64,000 nucleotides of DNA from Hermatobates lingyangjiaoensis (Eukaryota > Arthropoda > Insecta > Hemiptera > Hermatobatidae): assembly GCA_026182355.1 (NCBI GenBank), contig JAPFBL010000378.1, positions 124,001 through 188,000 of the forward strand, in the 5' to 3' direction. The stretch's first letter is position 1. Every line of letters starts with the position of its first letter. Positions 21,653 to 31,889 of the stretch are shown here, one piece after another. The notes beneath the pieces were generated by a model, which saw only the letters and a program-made list of their open reading frames with translations, was not told the origin of the DNA and ran no database searches. The position numbers and the translations under genes were made by a program.

Positions 21653-22240
21653 TCTTTAATAAAAAGTGGACTAAAATAAAACATAAAATAATGAAATAAT
21701 AAAAGATAAAAATTGTATTCGAGAATAAAAGATGGCATGAATCCTAAATACAATGGCAAGGAACTAATTAAATGAAGCATTGTCTCTTTAGATTAAGACC
21801 AGGTGCACTAGGCTCATTTAGCAACCAAATATGAACGACTTCGGAAGCTCGTAGTGAGATCTTTGCTTTCAGAGGGGATGTGTCGCAGAATCTCCAACCT
21901 GTATCACTCATGTTTTATTTATTTATTTTTTAATATTTCCTAATTTAATTATAAATTGATTCTTGTCTACCTTATTCTCTGTGACCGGGGGCGTGTGTGG
22001 CAACATTGTTGGTTTCCCTCTCTTATCTCTCCTGAATACGGGTCAAACTGAAAATTAGAGGCTGTAAGTGTGTGTTTTTAATTTCTCTATGTTTCTTGGT
22101 CTATATTGAACTTTATTTGTCCGCTTCGGATCGTATTTTCATAAAAAATGTATAGATATAGTTATAGGGTGCAATCGAGAGAGTAATTACCTTTGAGATC
22201 AAAAGTCTAGAAACGATTCTAGAATAAAGATAAATTTCTT

Positions 22241-22850
22241 TAGAAACAAAATTTTCTATTTTTTTGTTTTTTTTTTTTTTAGTGTATATGGATTTATTCT
22301 GTGTTTCTTGTGAATCATGAAACCGAATAATACTTATACCCATAAGTAGAAGTGGTCAAAATGTTATTCATATTTAGGATGAATCACAAGTCAGTTTTTG
22401 GAGCTATCTGATTTCCACATTTCCTGCTATTGCAAAACTAGCACTTCACATAATGCTGCCATTTCCCACTACCTACTTATGTGAAACCATAAAAACTAAA
22501 TACCAAAGTAGACTTAATGCTCGGTCTGACTTGAGAATCAAACTTTTAACTATAAAACCAAAAATGATTACAAAATAAACTTTGTGTTAAAGTTGCTAAT
22601 AATTTTGTTTCATGTGTTATGTACTTGTGGAAGATTAGGAAATTAAAATCTTTTAGTTTTGAATTTTTCTTCGAAAAATACGCATAGCAGTAATATTACT
22701 TCTTGTTTTTAAACATATTTAGTATTTATATAGGCATATGCAAATATTTATATTATGATTGTATAAAATCATTAGAATCTGGGGTTCCTGGGAAAGTTAG
22801 TGAAGCAAAAAGGGTTTCGCGTCGAAAAAAGTTTGAAAAACTGTGGTGTA
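22241..22850 (+). mobile_element. hAT transposon remnant
   Basis: Parallel in sequence to the hAT copy at 24192-24875, from the poly-T region through decayed transposase codons (22380-22560) to the GTTTGAAAAACTGTG-like 3' end. The 5' terminus is missing, probably lost at the junction with the family E arm. Confidence 0.65.
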
Positions 22851-22906
22851 GACGATTGAGCATTTTTGTTGGATGCAAGTTGTGAGTGAGGTGTTTGCCT
22901 GTTCAG

Positions 22907-23106
22907 GTATATTGAGAAAGTGGCAGCTGATCTTCTACGGCACCGCCACCAACCCCGTCAGACTGCGGAGTGAAAGCACCAACCCTTTCACCTTCCCCGC
23001 CCCCTCGCTTCCCTTCTTTCCCTCGGTCACGTCGCAGGACATCTTCTCTCAGTCTACCTTCAGAGACCTGCCTACACTCTTCGCAGCTGCTGGCACTCAA
23101 GAGCAG
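22907..23106 (+). CDS. Fur2: Furin-like protease exon: end of P domain and linker
   Basis: The acceptor is TGTTCAG (ends 22906) and the donor GTCAGA (23107). It enters in phase 1 (completing Gly) and exits in phase 0. It encodes GILRKWQLIFYGTA, the last P domain strand conserved in all convertases (L-W-L-YGT). A Pro/Ser/Phe-rich linker follows with FRDLPTLFAAAG near its end. The linker joins the P domain to the Cys-rich region and is expected to vary between species. Confidence 0.94.
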
Positions 23107-23304
23107 GTCAGATGTGTACTATTTCACCAAAGCATTACATATTTCTCTTATTAATCTATTTTCTAAGATGTTTAATTTATAATGAAACATTTCAAAACTC
23201 CGTATTGTTTTATTATCTTTCAAACTTTCCTTCTTCATTTCCCACTATATCTTTCCTTTTATAAGTTAAAAATAATATAATAACTTTTATATAGCTTTAT
23301 ATAT

Positions 23305-23650
23305 AAAAAGATTTCACATAAACACGTGAAATAACAATTAATGATCAAACCACAATATGAAATGGGAAAACAAGACTAAGATCTTTCAACCGTAACAAGC
23401 GGTCTTCGTCAGAGTCAAAAACCCAACTGAAACACTAGATGCAGAAAACATCTGTTGAGGGGTTGAAAAGAGTGGGAGGTTTCTCAACCCCTTACCAGAT
23501 GTTTTCTGCATCTAGTGTTTCAGTTGGTTTTTGACTCTGACGAAGACCGCTTGTTACGGTTGAAAGATCTTAGTCTTGTTTTCCCATTTAATATTGTGGT
23601 TTGATCATTGATTGTTATTTCACGTGTTTATGTGAAATCTTTTTATATAA
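23305..23650. repeat. Family A hairpin with longer loop
   Basis: An almost perfect palindrome of 340 bp. The arms include the family A unit and an extra inner segment ACACTAGATGCAGAAAACAT and its inverse, so the stem extends beyond the hammerhead-like motif. The ends merge with TATATAAAG/CTTTATATA sequence. Confidence 0.82.
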
Positions 23651-24191
23651 AGCAATATAAAAGTTATTATATTATTTTTAACCTTACTCTCTTTTAACTC
23701 TTTCATTTCACGTTAATTTCTCTACTATTTTTTTCTTTTCTTTCCAAATTACTTTACCTCTCTTTGTTTTAAACAAGAACTATAATACTCTTCTTTTTTT
23801 GCTTTTTATTTTATTGATTTTATCTAAAGTGTCACTTGGACAGATCCTTTTCCAGTTGAACCTTGTTAGCAGGGGATGCTAATTCGTATTATTGAATTGT
23901 ATCAGTCTTGAAGATCGTGAAACTGCGGTTCACTTTAATGATACATGTTTGAAAGATCTACTGCCTATTTATACCAATTTATAATTAGCACACCTACTTG
24001 GTCTGTGTTATTATTGTTAAGACCCAGATATGCTTGTCATTATGCTTCTACTAGATACGGTGCAAAAAATATGTAATAAAAAAAAAGATTAATATATGAG
24101 TAAGGTTTAAAATTAGTTATAGAAGCATCATGACGACCAAACAACCTGAAACGTTTTTGTAAGTCTTCTGCGCGTGAATGGTGGTCTAGAC

Positions 24192-24875
24192 CAGAGGTTT
24201 CCAAAGTGGGTTCCTTAAAGGACTGTCTGGGGTTCCGTGAAAAACATTTAGAAAAAACATTTTTCTATTTTTTTTTTTTTTTTTTTTGAGTAGTTATGAA
24301 TTTATTCTGTGTTTTTTGTGAATCATGAAACCGAATAATACTTAAACACATAAGTAGAAGTGGTCAAAATTTTATTCATATTTAGGATGAATCACTAGTC
24401 AGTTTTTGGAACTATCTGATTCCCGAATTTCCTGCTATTGCAAAAGTAGCACTTCACACATTGCTGCCATTTCTCACTGCCGACTTATGTGAAACTGGGT
24501 TTCCCCTTTAAACTGCCATAGAAACCAAATACCGAAGTAGACTTAATGCTGGGGCTAACTTGAGAATCAAACTCTCTACTATAAAGCCAAAAATGATTTC
24601 AAAACAAACTCTGTGTTAAAATTGCTAGTAATTCTGTTTTAGGTGTTATGCACTTGTAGAAAATATGAAAATTAAAATCTTTCCGTTTTGAATTTTTTAT
24701 TCGTAAAATACACATTGCAGTAATATTACTTCTTTATTGTTTTCAAACATACTATTTATATAGGCATATAAAAATATTTACATGATGATTGTATAAAATC
24801 ATTAGAATCTGGGGTTCCAGGGAAAGCTACTAAAGCAAAAAGGGTTCCGCGTCGAAAAAAGTTTGAGAAACTCTG
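24192..24875 (+). mobile_element. hAT-family DNA transposon remnant with 8-bp TSD
   Basis: Terminal sequences CAGAGGTTTCCAAAGTGGG and GTTTGAGAAACTCTG are inverted and are flanked by GTCTAGAC at both 24184-24191 and 24876-24883, a perfect 8-bp target duplication as hAT elements make. The interior at 24375-24610 carries the dimerisation-domain remnant. At 684 bp it is internally deleted. Confidence 0.88.
24375..24610 (+). pseudogene. hAT transposase C-terminal fragment
   Basis: The frame reads SFWNYLIPEFPAIAKVAL, then LLPFLTADLCETGF, and after one stop TAIETKYRSRLN with LRIKLSTIKP. This is the hAT C-terminal dimerisation region as in ZBED5/FAM200-like proteins. A TAA within it and the lack of the RNase H-like core show it is inactive. 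Confidence 0.78.
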
Positions 24876-24883
24876 GTCTAGAC

Positions 24884-25875
24884 CATTGATACTGAACCAG
24901 TGTAGCACCAAACTTTACCGATCCATACCGTAAAATAGCGGAGGAGAGTTTTGAAAATGCATTTTGCTGCCTAAGTATGTATCGAGTAGAAATATAAAAA
25001 AAGCAAAACATGGGTAAAGCTTGTCTACATTCAAAGAATTTCGGTAACTATGATGAATGCGGACCTGATATAAGTGTTATCGCGGTGTAGTCGTAGCATA
25101 ATAGTATGCTTTATGCTAAGTATTGGTCCTACAACGTAGAAATCTTCGGACTCACCAGCCTACCGCCACTGAACGAGTGTGTTTCCAATGCTGTTCGTGC
25201 ACGAGCGGGGGTACATGCAAAGGATTGAAATAACAAACCTGATATGTTATTCTCGTAAATAATTTTGTTGACTCATTTTCTGCATATATTTACATAATCG
25301 CGACTGACTTTGGATGAATAAACATTTTATTTCCTTTGCAATGCTATTTTACTTTATACTCCATTGGCAATTATTATCGTCAGTTATTTTATGCCATCAA
25401 ATTTCCCACACTTTCCGCCCCTAGAACAGCACTAAAAGGTAAAAGCCTTATCACTTTGAGTCTCCTATTTTCAGCTCACCTACTTTCTCGTTCTTCCCTC
25501 CTCCTGATGGAGGGGTCGAATAGAAAATAACGGTCTGTAAGTGCGGGTCTTTCAAGTTATTTCTCAACTGTTTGGTCAGTTAAAGTGCATTATAATATAA
25601 TGCTCGTAATTTTTGTGTATTCCATACTATATTATTTCCATACCTGTGTACAATGTGTGTCACCTTATATCAGTCTAACAAACACTTTCTCTTCTTCAAG
25701 CAGCATGAAGTGTGAAGTTTACCCACAATCTTTATAAACAGATACTTAATTCAAAATGAACATTTTGTGTCACCGGTCACAAAATAATTATTTTTCCTTA
25801 TGAAATGTGTTATTTTTGTAAGTAAAGTACAGTACACGTTACTTTACGTTCACCCCCTCCTCTCATCTGTTTCAG
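24884..25875. other. Intron sequence, no gene seen
   Basis: Contains a short CTCCTGATGGAGGGGTCGAA motif near 25500 with the layout of the hairpin families. Otherwise nothing is recognised. Confidence 0.4.
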
Positions 25876-25949
25876 AAAACCTACGTAAAACTCAACGAAG
25901 TAGGGAAGAGGCCTCTTGTCGATCAGCTACCGCCTCTTGATCACAATGA
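25876..25949 (+). CDS. Fur2: Furin-like protease exon: linker before Cys-rich region
   Basis: The acceptor is CTGTTTCAG (ends 25875) and the donor GTAAGT (25950), a strong consensus. Phase 0 in, phase 2 out. It encodes 24 residues, KTYVKLNEVGKRPLVDQLPP followed by LDHN. It was found by matching phases between the exon ending at 23106 and the Cys-rich exon at 34584. Its sequence is not distinctive on its own, but splice sites, open frame and base composition agree. Confidence 0.85.
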
Positions 25950-26124
25950 GTAAGTCACTTTGAGTGTAAACCATTCCTTATTACCTTATGACGTTTTTAT
26001 ATAGTATATTTACTGCAATATGGTATTGCAAATATCTATATTACTACAGTGTATATATTACTGTAAAATGTAGTGTACTATACTATACTATCGTACAAAT
26101 ATACCATAACTATAACCAAAACTA

Positions 26125-26225
26125 AAATTTATGGGAACTCGGTCAGTTCTTGATTCATTTATCGGGAACTGACCGAGTCCCGATAAACTTTAGTTTTGTT
26201 TCTATTCCACAGCCGATACTTTTAT
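26125..26225. repeat. Family F terminal hairpin
   Basis: Short inverted pair around TCGGGAACTGACCGAGTCCC, matching the outer ends of the family F palindrome at 8770-9490. Confidence 0.5.
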
Positions 26226-26269
26226 CAATATTTATAACTATAACAATGGTTTGTGGTATAGTATGTTAA

Positions 26270-26568
26270 ATGTATTACGGTGGTATCCGACTTACGACCT
26301 GTTTTGATATTAAAACGTGTACCCAGCCTTTCGGCCATATCACGGATAATAGCAGAACAGATCGATGCTTTTTAGCGTGAAAGCTCTTTCGCCGCATCTC
26401 GGGGGCACCAAGGCCTATCAACGATAGGACCACTATCAGCTCCCGAGATACGCCCGAGGTGGACCGCACGGAGGCGAGCTTCCACGACATCCGACTTACG
26501 ACCGGGTTCAGTTCCGACGACCCGTCGTAAACCAGGGTTTGGTCGTAAGTCAGATCCCATACAAAATG
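26270..26568. mobile_element. Short TIR element (MITE, mariner/pogo-like)
   Basis: GGTATCCGACTTACGACCTG at the left end and GGTCGTAAGTCAGATCCCAT at the right are inverted; an internal second ATCCGACTTACGACC also occurs at about 26490. No coding region survives. Confidence 0.55.
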
Positions 26569-26861
26569 GCGGACACTATGGTTGTACTCAGTCTCTTACA
26601 GTTATTAATGAAACACAGTTTATTAAGATGAGATTCTCCCATTTGTTGTTAGGTAATAAGTTCAAGTTGTACAGAATATTTTAAACCTGAGTTCTCTATT
26701 TGATAACGAATGGCAGATAAGGGTATTTGAAGTGTCAAGCCATTAGAAAGGGATGCTGTTAAATATACATCGCGAAAGAACCCAATATAGACTGTCTAGT
26801 TGACGGATTTACGAGAAAGAGACGGTAATCATTTAAACTAGTAAACCAGCTTAGACAGTGG

Positions 26862-27215
26862 TGGTGTAGCAGAGGTCGGCATGTGCCAGGGAGGTATTCT
26901 GAGGGGTTGAAAATTAAAATAATAAAAAAATCTCAACATTTAAGGCTGTAAATTCTTTTTATGTTTTATCTGCGTAATAACTGTTTTTAACCAGTTTACA
27001 ACTCTAATATTTGCAAATTAAAAATAAATGTATTTTAAATTGTTCAAAATTAGTTTTTTTAGTGGAGGTTAAAAATTATATTTATTTGAAAAATCAGTTA
27101 ATTCTTAAAAAAAAAATTATGTTTTGAATTATACGTTTTTGTTTTGAATTTTTTTTCTTTTCAAAAAAAAAAAAAAAATTTTGATAAGCGCTGGATGGGG
27201 GGGGGGGGGGTAGTT
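26862..27215. repeat. Dispersed repeat family S
   Basis: Begins GTGGTGTAGCAGAGGTCGGC and ends after a poly(A)/poly(G) stretch (G run at 27197-27210). Diverged copies lie at 42885-43190 and, inverted, at 45890-46215. Confidence 0.5.
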
Positions 27216-27239
27216 ACATTCCACTGGACTTCTATAATT

Positions 27240-27370
27240 TACTTTACAATATACTCTAGTATAGTATACTTGTAGTATAGTATTTTATTTGTTAATAAGT
27301 AGTTAATTGTTTAAGTTATTTTGGCTTAAAATAGTTTATAGTTGAATTATTTTTAACTGGAGCTTTTTGA
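27240..27370. repeat. Dispersed 130-bp repeat, pair with 44573-44700
   Basis: TAGTTAATTGTTTAAGTTAT and flanks recur in inverse orientation at 44573-44700, 17 kb away within the same gene. Confidence 0.55.
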
Positions 27371-27574
27371 TGAAACATTTCAGAATTGATTTGAAAATAC
27401 AAGATTGTGAGTCAGATGTTCCTGACTGAATCAAGTTATGCCAGAAAGAGGCGAACAAACGGACCGAGTTTATCAAACTGCAGACATATGTAAGGCTTGA
27501 ACAGAGTGATTTGTTAGTAGTATTACGGTACGAGGCACATGAGCCTCGATGATTTATCGAGGTAAATCACCTTC

Positions 27575-28193
27575 GATGAAAATACGATCCGAAATGGACA
27601 AATACAGTTCAGTGTACATAAAGAAACATAGAGAAATTAAAAACACACACTTACAGTCTCTAATTTTTGGTTGAACCGTCTTCAGGAGAGATAAGAGAGG
27701 GAAACCTAGCGCACTGGTATAGAGACAGTTGGAGACCAACAATGTTGCCACATACGCGCCCGGTCACAGAGAATAAGGTAGACAAGAATCAATTTAAATT
27801 AAAATAGGAATATGAAAAATAATAGTAAACACAAAAACTGAGGAATGAACAGAAAAAATGATACATAAATAAAAATTAATCCATAATTCTTAATTTTTAA
27901 TTTTTATTTATGTATCATTTCTTCTGTTCATCCCTCAGTTTTTATTATTTTATTTGTTTTTGTGTTTACTATTATTTTTCATATTCCTATTTTAATTTAA
28001 TCTCAAATTGATTCTTGTCTACCTTATTCTCTGTGACCGGGCGCGTATGTGGCAACATTGTTGGTCTCCAACCGTCTCTGTACCAGTGCGCTTGGTTTCC
28101 CTCTTATCTTATCTCTCCTGAAGATGGTTCAACCGAAAATTAGAGACTGTAATTGTGTGTTTTTAATTTCTCTGTTTCTTTATCTACATTGAA

Positions 28194-28195
<2 letters not shown>
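27575..28195. repeat. Family E palindrome
   Basis: Arms 27580-27890 and 27900-28190 are inverse copies over about 300 bp, centred on ATTCTTAATTTTTAATTTTT. The right arm ends at a 65-bp (TA)n; the left end has no TA. Each arm holds a hammerhead-like motif (27657-27690 minus, 28113-28147 plus). Confidence 0.85.
28113..28147 (+). ncRNA. Minimal hammerhead-ribozyme-like motif (family E)
   Basis: TCTC, CTGAAGA, spacer T, GGT-TCA-ACC stem II, GAAAATTA, then GAGA. Stem I TCTC/GAGA is perfect; predicted cleavage after the TTA. Inverse copies are at 27657-27690 and near 19395-19430. Confidence 0.55.

Positions 28196-28260
<65 letters not shown>
28196..28260. repeat. (TA)n microsatellite
   Basis: About 32 TA units joining the family E palindrome and the family M element. 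Confidence 0.95.
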
Positions 28261-28263
<3 letters not shown>

Positions 28264-29995
28264 GAAAAAAGACAACAAATAGAAGAAGCGAGAAAACTTA
28301 CTGGGTCGATATTTCGAACTGAAGTTCGTCGTCAGGGAGAAGAAGGGAAGAAGAAGGGAAGAGGAAGAGGCACGTGCGTCCACTCGTACAAGCAGAGGGC
28401 TACTGGGGGCTCCAGGCGGCGGTCACCAGTTGTAGTATCTCGAGGCGCTGCAGGCTAATCCCCGTGAACGACACCATTCCACCACGAGCGAACACGCGTA
28501 CCGTATAAGTCGGAAAAAGGTAGAAAGGAGGACAGAAGTGGCGAAGAGGAAGAGGAGAAAGAGAGTGAGGGAAAAAAATATATATATAAATAGCAATAAA
28601 TTTAAAAAAAAAAAAAAAATAAAAAAATAAAATAAAAAAAAAAACACACAACTTTAACGTTTGAGATTGAGGCCAGGTGGGGAGCGGGCATTAAGTAGCC
28701 AAATGTGAGCCTCCTCAGAGGCTCTCAAAGTTAACCTTTCTCATCTTTTGCAACTACTTTGAGAATTTGTACTGTGAAGCAGTCATTAAAATTAAGGCCA
28801 TGGCTATTCGCGTGGATAGCAACAGGCAGGTTGCTGCGTCGTCTGACTGAATCTCTGTGTCCAGTCATGCGGATGCTAAGCATGTTGGAGGAAAGGCCAA
28901 CATAGAAAGCACCGCACTGGACACATTCCAAGCGATAGACGCAGTTAGTGCTGGTGCACGAGGTGTTGGGGGGGACTTGAAAACTATTGCTGAGATTGGA
29001 GAAGAGAGGTTCAGGGTTAATGATGGGGCAGGTGAGGCAGCGGGGTCGGCCACATCGTTGAGTACCTCCGCGATCACCTACAAGCCTGGGGGTGTGGTCA
29101 GTTCTATGGGAGAAAAGGTTGCCTAAGTTGCGGGGCTTTTTGAAGGAGAGACGGGGGATGTGTTGAAAGACAGACGAGATTGAGGAAGAAGAAGAGAGCA
29201 GATGAAAAATTTCTTTTATGGCTGTCCTGAGTTTGTGGACGCCTGGAAAGAATGTAGTGATGAGGAGAGGAGATGGAGTTGGGGTTTTAGGCTGGGGTTG
29301 GTAGTTGGTGGTGGGAGGTATCAGGCGTCTGTCAACAAACCTGGGAGAGTAGCCCCGTTCAATGAACTTCTTTCTGAGTTTGTCGACATGGAGCTGTCGT
29401 TGTTGGAGGCTATTGCAAATGCGATTAATGCGGATAGAGAGGGAGCGAGGTAGAGACTTTTTTACATGGGGAGGATGACAGCTATTGACGTGGAGGTATT
29501 GCTGAGCGTTGGTGGGTTTGGTGTGAACAGATTTGGCTCACATTTGGCTACTTAATGCCCGCTCCCCACCTGGCCTCAATCTCAAACGTTAAAGTTGTGT
29601 TTTTTTTTTTTTATTTTATTTTTTTATTTTTATTTTTTTTTTTTAAATTTATTGCTATTTATATATATATTTTTTTCCCTCACTCTCTTTCTCGTCTTCC
29701 TCTTCGCCACTTCTGTCCTCCTTTCTACCTTTTTCCGACTTATACGGTACGCGTGTTCGCTCGTGGTGGAATGGTGTCGTTCACGGGGGATTAGCCTGCA
29801 GCGCCTCGAGATACTACAACTGGTGACCGCCGCCTGGAGCCCCCAGTAGCCCTCTGCTTGTACGAGTGGACGCACGTGCCTCTTCCTCTTCCCTTCTTCT
29901 TCCCTTCTTCTCCCTGACGACGAACTTCAGTTCGAAATATCGACCCAGTAAGTTTTCTCGCTTCTTCTATTTGTTGTCTTTTTTCATTTATATAT
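28261..29995. mobile_element. Penelope-like element inside long inverted repeat (family M)
   Basis: Arms 28261-28715 and 29545-29993 are inverse copies of about 450 bp. They include purine-rich AAGAAGGGAAGAAGAAGGGA, a unit with GAACTTCAGTTCGAAATATC (hammerhead-like) and a poly-A/T stretch. The 830-bp loop carries one open PLE frame on the minus strand. GC content in arms and ORF is much higher than in the surroundings, suggesting a younger or different lineage. Confidence 0.85.
28731..29540 (-). pseudogene. PLE RT-to-GIY-YIG fragment, single open frame
   Basis: About 268 codons remain open. The start reads TNAQQYLHVNSCHPPHVKKS, RSLSIRINRICNS and FIERGYSPRFVD, the conserved linker after the RT palm. 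It continues through a CGRPRCLTCP knuckle to NCVYRLECVQCGAFYVGLSS (GIY-YIG core with CxxC) and ends with GHRDSVRRRSNLPVA-like endonuclease residues before the stop. The upstream RT catalytic part is absent, cut at the arm junction. It is the least mutated PLE frame in the window besides the one at 38.3-39.3 kb. Confidence 0.85.
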
Positions 29996-30025
29996 CTGTC
30001 CGGTTTGGACCGTTTTAATATTTTG

Positions 30026-30031
<6 letters not shown>

Positions 30032-30066
<35 letters not shown>
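30032..30066. repeat. (TA)n microsatellite
   Basis: TA tract adjoining a family F-like terminus (30085-30165) that contains CCGACGTTTCGGTTTTATTT. Confidence 0.9.
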
Positions 30067-30597
30067 GGTGTGTTCTCTAATCGGGATTCGGTCAATTTTC
30101 TAGGATAAAAAACCAAACTCTCGTTGCCGACGTTTCGGTTTTATTTAAAACCTTTTTCATAGGCATCTTCTCCATACACTCTTCTTTTATTCTCATAGAA
30201 ACCCATATTTCTTCTTATATAAACCCATATATATATATATCGGGAGCAGACCTTTGTTTATGCATCTTGTTAATTTCATTATGTATGCCTATTTTTAATT
30301 TCACAACTTTTCTAAAGTGGAGAAAGTGTATTAGAGAAATCGAGAGATTCAGTAGAAAAGTTGTGAAATTAAAAATAAGCATACAATTTAACAAGATATA
30401 AATATATATATTATTAAAAATTATGCCAATTTTAACTTTTGTTCTTTTCCGAGTTAATTTTTCAAGTTTTATCACTATGGATTTCCACCTTTCTGGTAAA
30501 ATATAAAGTAATTCACCAAAAGATTTATTCTTGACTTCCATTTTATTCACTAACAAGTTTTAACCATAACAAACAAATTAACATTACATACAAATTA

Positions 30598-30639
30598 TAT
30601 ACGACGTTTCGGTCAGCTCTGACCATCTTCAGGCACTAA
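30598..30639 (-). ncRNA. Minimal hammerhead-ribozyme-like motif (PLE-3)
   Basis: Minus strand: GTGC, CTGAAGA, spacer T, stem II GGTCA/TGACC with 4-nt loop, GAAACGTC, then GTAT. Stem I pairs with two G-U wobbles. The diverged inverse copy is at about 31155-31190. Confidence 0.5.
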
Positions 30640-30809
30640 TAACTAAATCATAACAGAACTCAAATACAGAAATAAGAACTATCTAAATTATTAACACAAT
30701 TATTAACATCCTAACAGAATAAGAAATATTTACATGAATTGAGTGGGAGGTTGCTATTAATTAAAAGTACTAACGAATTTGAAAATAATCAGGGATTGAA
30801 CTTAATATC

Positions 30810-31061
30810 CTACGTTCCTGCATGCAGTTTTAATATTCTTGAGAAGCTCGTGGTCTGATTGTTCAGTTTCGGCTTCTTTTCTCTTATGCTGAAATATGTA
30901 CACTGAATGTGTAGCCTTCTCAGGTCATTTTCTTGATAAAGTAATGTGATATTTTTATTCAATTCTTCCCTGGTTAGCTTGAGGCTATGAGTGCTCTGCG
31001 TATGTTCTTTCGGGGCACCTGCAGTCAGGTGCATCAGTCTGTGCATAAGCAGAGCACCCAT
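30810..31061 (-). pseudogene. PLE-3 GIY-YIG C-terminal fragment
   Basis: Encodes LMHLTAGAPKEHTQSTHSLK, then LTREELNKNITLLYQENDLR and KKPKLNNQTTSFSRILKLHA. It is homologous to the PLE-1 and PLE-2 endonuclease ends. A shorter inverse copy lies at 31035-31130. Confidence 0.75.
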
Positions 31062-31233
31062 AGCCTCAAGCTAACCAGGGAAGAATTGAATAAAAATATC
31101 ACATTACTTTATCAAGAAAATGACCTGAGAAGGCTCATTCATGGTCCATGTCTGACCATGAAGATGGTCAGAGCTGACCGAAACGTCGTATATAATTTAT
31201 ACGTAATGTTAATTTGTTTGTTATGGTTAAAAC

Positions 31234-31409
31234 TTGTTAGTGAATAAAATGGAAGTCAAGAATAAATCTTTTGGTGAATTACTTTATATTTTACCAGAAA
31301 GGTGGAAATCCATAGTGAGAAAACTTGAAAAATTAACTCGGAAAAGAACAAAAGTTAAAATTGGCATAATTTTTAATAAAACATGTTTGATTGAAGGTCT
31401 GCTCCCAAA

Positions 31410-31452
<43 letters not shown>
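31234..31452 (+). pseudogene. PLE-3 terminal short ORF running into TA
   Basis: Starts MLVNKMEVKNKSFGELLYIL and ends FNKTCLIEGLLPKHTYIY followed by alternating Ile-Tyr from (TA)n. It is homologous to the PLE-1 and PLE-2 terminal ORFs and joined to TA at the same place. Confidence 0.6.
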
Positions 31453-31456
<4 letters not shown>

Positions 31457-31606
31457 TTAAATTACACAAAGCACGACACAGAAAAGAGAATACAAAGACA
31501 ACTTACAGAATTCAATATTTCGAACTGTTGTTCGTCATCAGGAGAGTAGACTAGAAGAGAGGACGAAGTGAGAGAGATCTCCCCACGTCGAAGAACGGAG
31601 CGCGAA

Positions 31607-31611
<5 letters not shown>
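31453..31611. repeat. Family I single arm
   Basis: A non-palindromic unit with GCACGACACAGAAAAGAGAA and ATTTCGAACTGTTGTTCGTC (hammerhead-like on minus), bounded by TA tracts on both sides. The second copy at 45672-45822 ends at the same base next to TA. Confidence 0.7.

Positions 31612-31660
<49 letters not shown>
31612..31660. repeat. (TA)n microsatellite
   Basis: About 24 TA units. Confidence 0.95.
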
Positions 31661-31662
<2 letters not shown>

Positions 31663-31824
31663 GATCAAACCACAATAAGAAATGGGAAAACAAGACTAAG
31701 ATTTTCAACCGGAACAAGCGGTCTTCGTCAGAGTCAAAAACCCAACTGAAATGGGAAACCCAAATTTCCCAGTTCTTATTGTGGTTTGATCATTGATTGT
31801 TATTTCACGTGTTTATGTGAAATC

Positions 31825-31829
<5 letters not shown>
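31661..31829. repeat. Family A hairpin, right arm deleted
   Basis: The left arm is complete with the hammerhead-like motif (minus). The right arm retains only the distal TTATTGTGGTTTGATCATTG part. TA tracts lie on both sides. Confidence 0.75.

Positions 31830-31887
<58 letters not shown>
31830..31887. repeat. (TA)n microsatellite
   Basis: About 29 TA units. Confidence 0.95.

Positions 31888-31889
<2 letters not shown>

Larger units (their letters stand above)
19170..22240. repeat. Family E inverted pair with 2.4 kb interior
   Basis: The left arm (about 19170-19560) and right arm (about 21915-22235) are inverse copies. Shared blocks include AGGTAATTACTCTCTCTATT / inverse, CCTATATCTATATCTATAC-like sequence, and the CCTCTAATTTTCTG plus GTCTTCAGGAGAGATAAGAG core. 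The interior is occupied by Helitron-like and tandem repeats, so the foldback is either interrupted or unusually long. Confidence 0.6.
30215..31452. mobile_element. Penelope-like element in inverted repeat (PLE-3)
   Basis: Inverse arms (about 30400-31035 and 31040-31410) each carry a GIY-YIG end, a hammerhead-like motif and the terminal short ORF (KNKSFGELLYILPERW). The right arm runs into (TA)n at 31416-31452 and the left into a short TA tract at 30226-30240. The left arm has an extra internal hairpin at 30283-30400. The right arm lacks about 300 bp between endonuclease and ribozyme. Confidence 0.8.

Noticed and set aside
22873..23182. Alternative frames over the exon at 22907-23106
   Set aside because: Only the frame giving ILRKWQLIFYGT fits the P domain and the phases of the neighbouring exons.
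28153..28458. Open frames with long Ile-Tyr runs
   Set aside because: They are translations of (TA)n microsatellites. Only the EGLLPK-ending ones have a homologous PLE part and were kept as element pieces.
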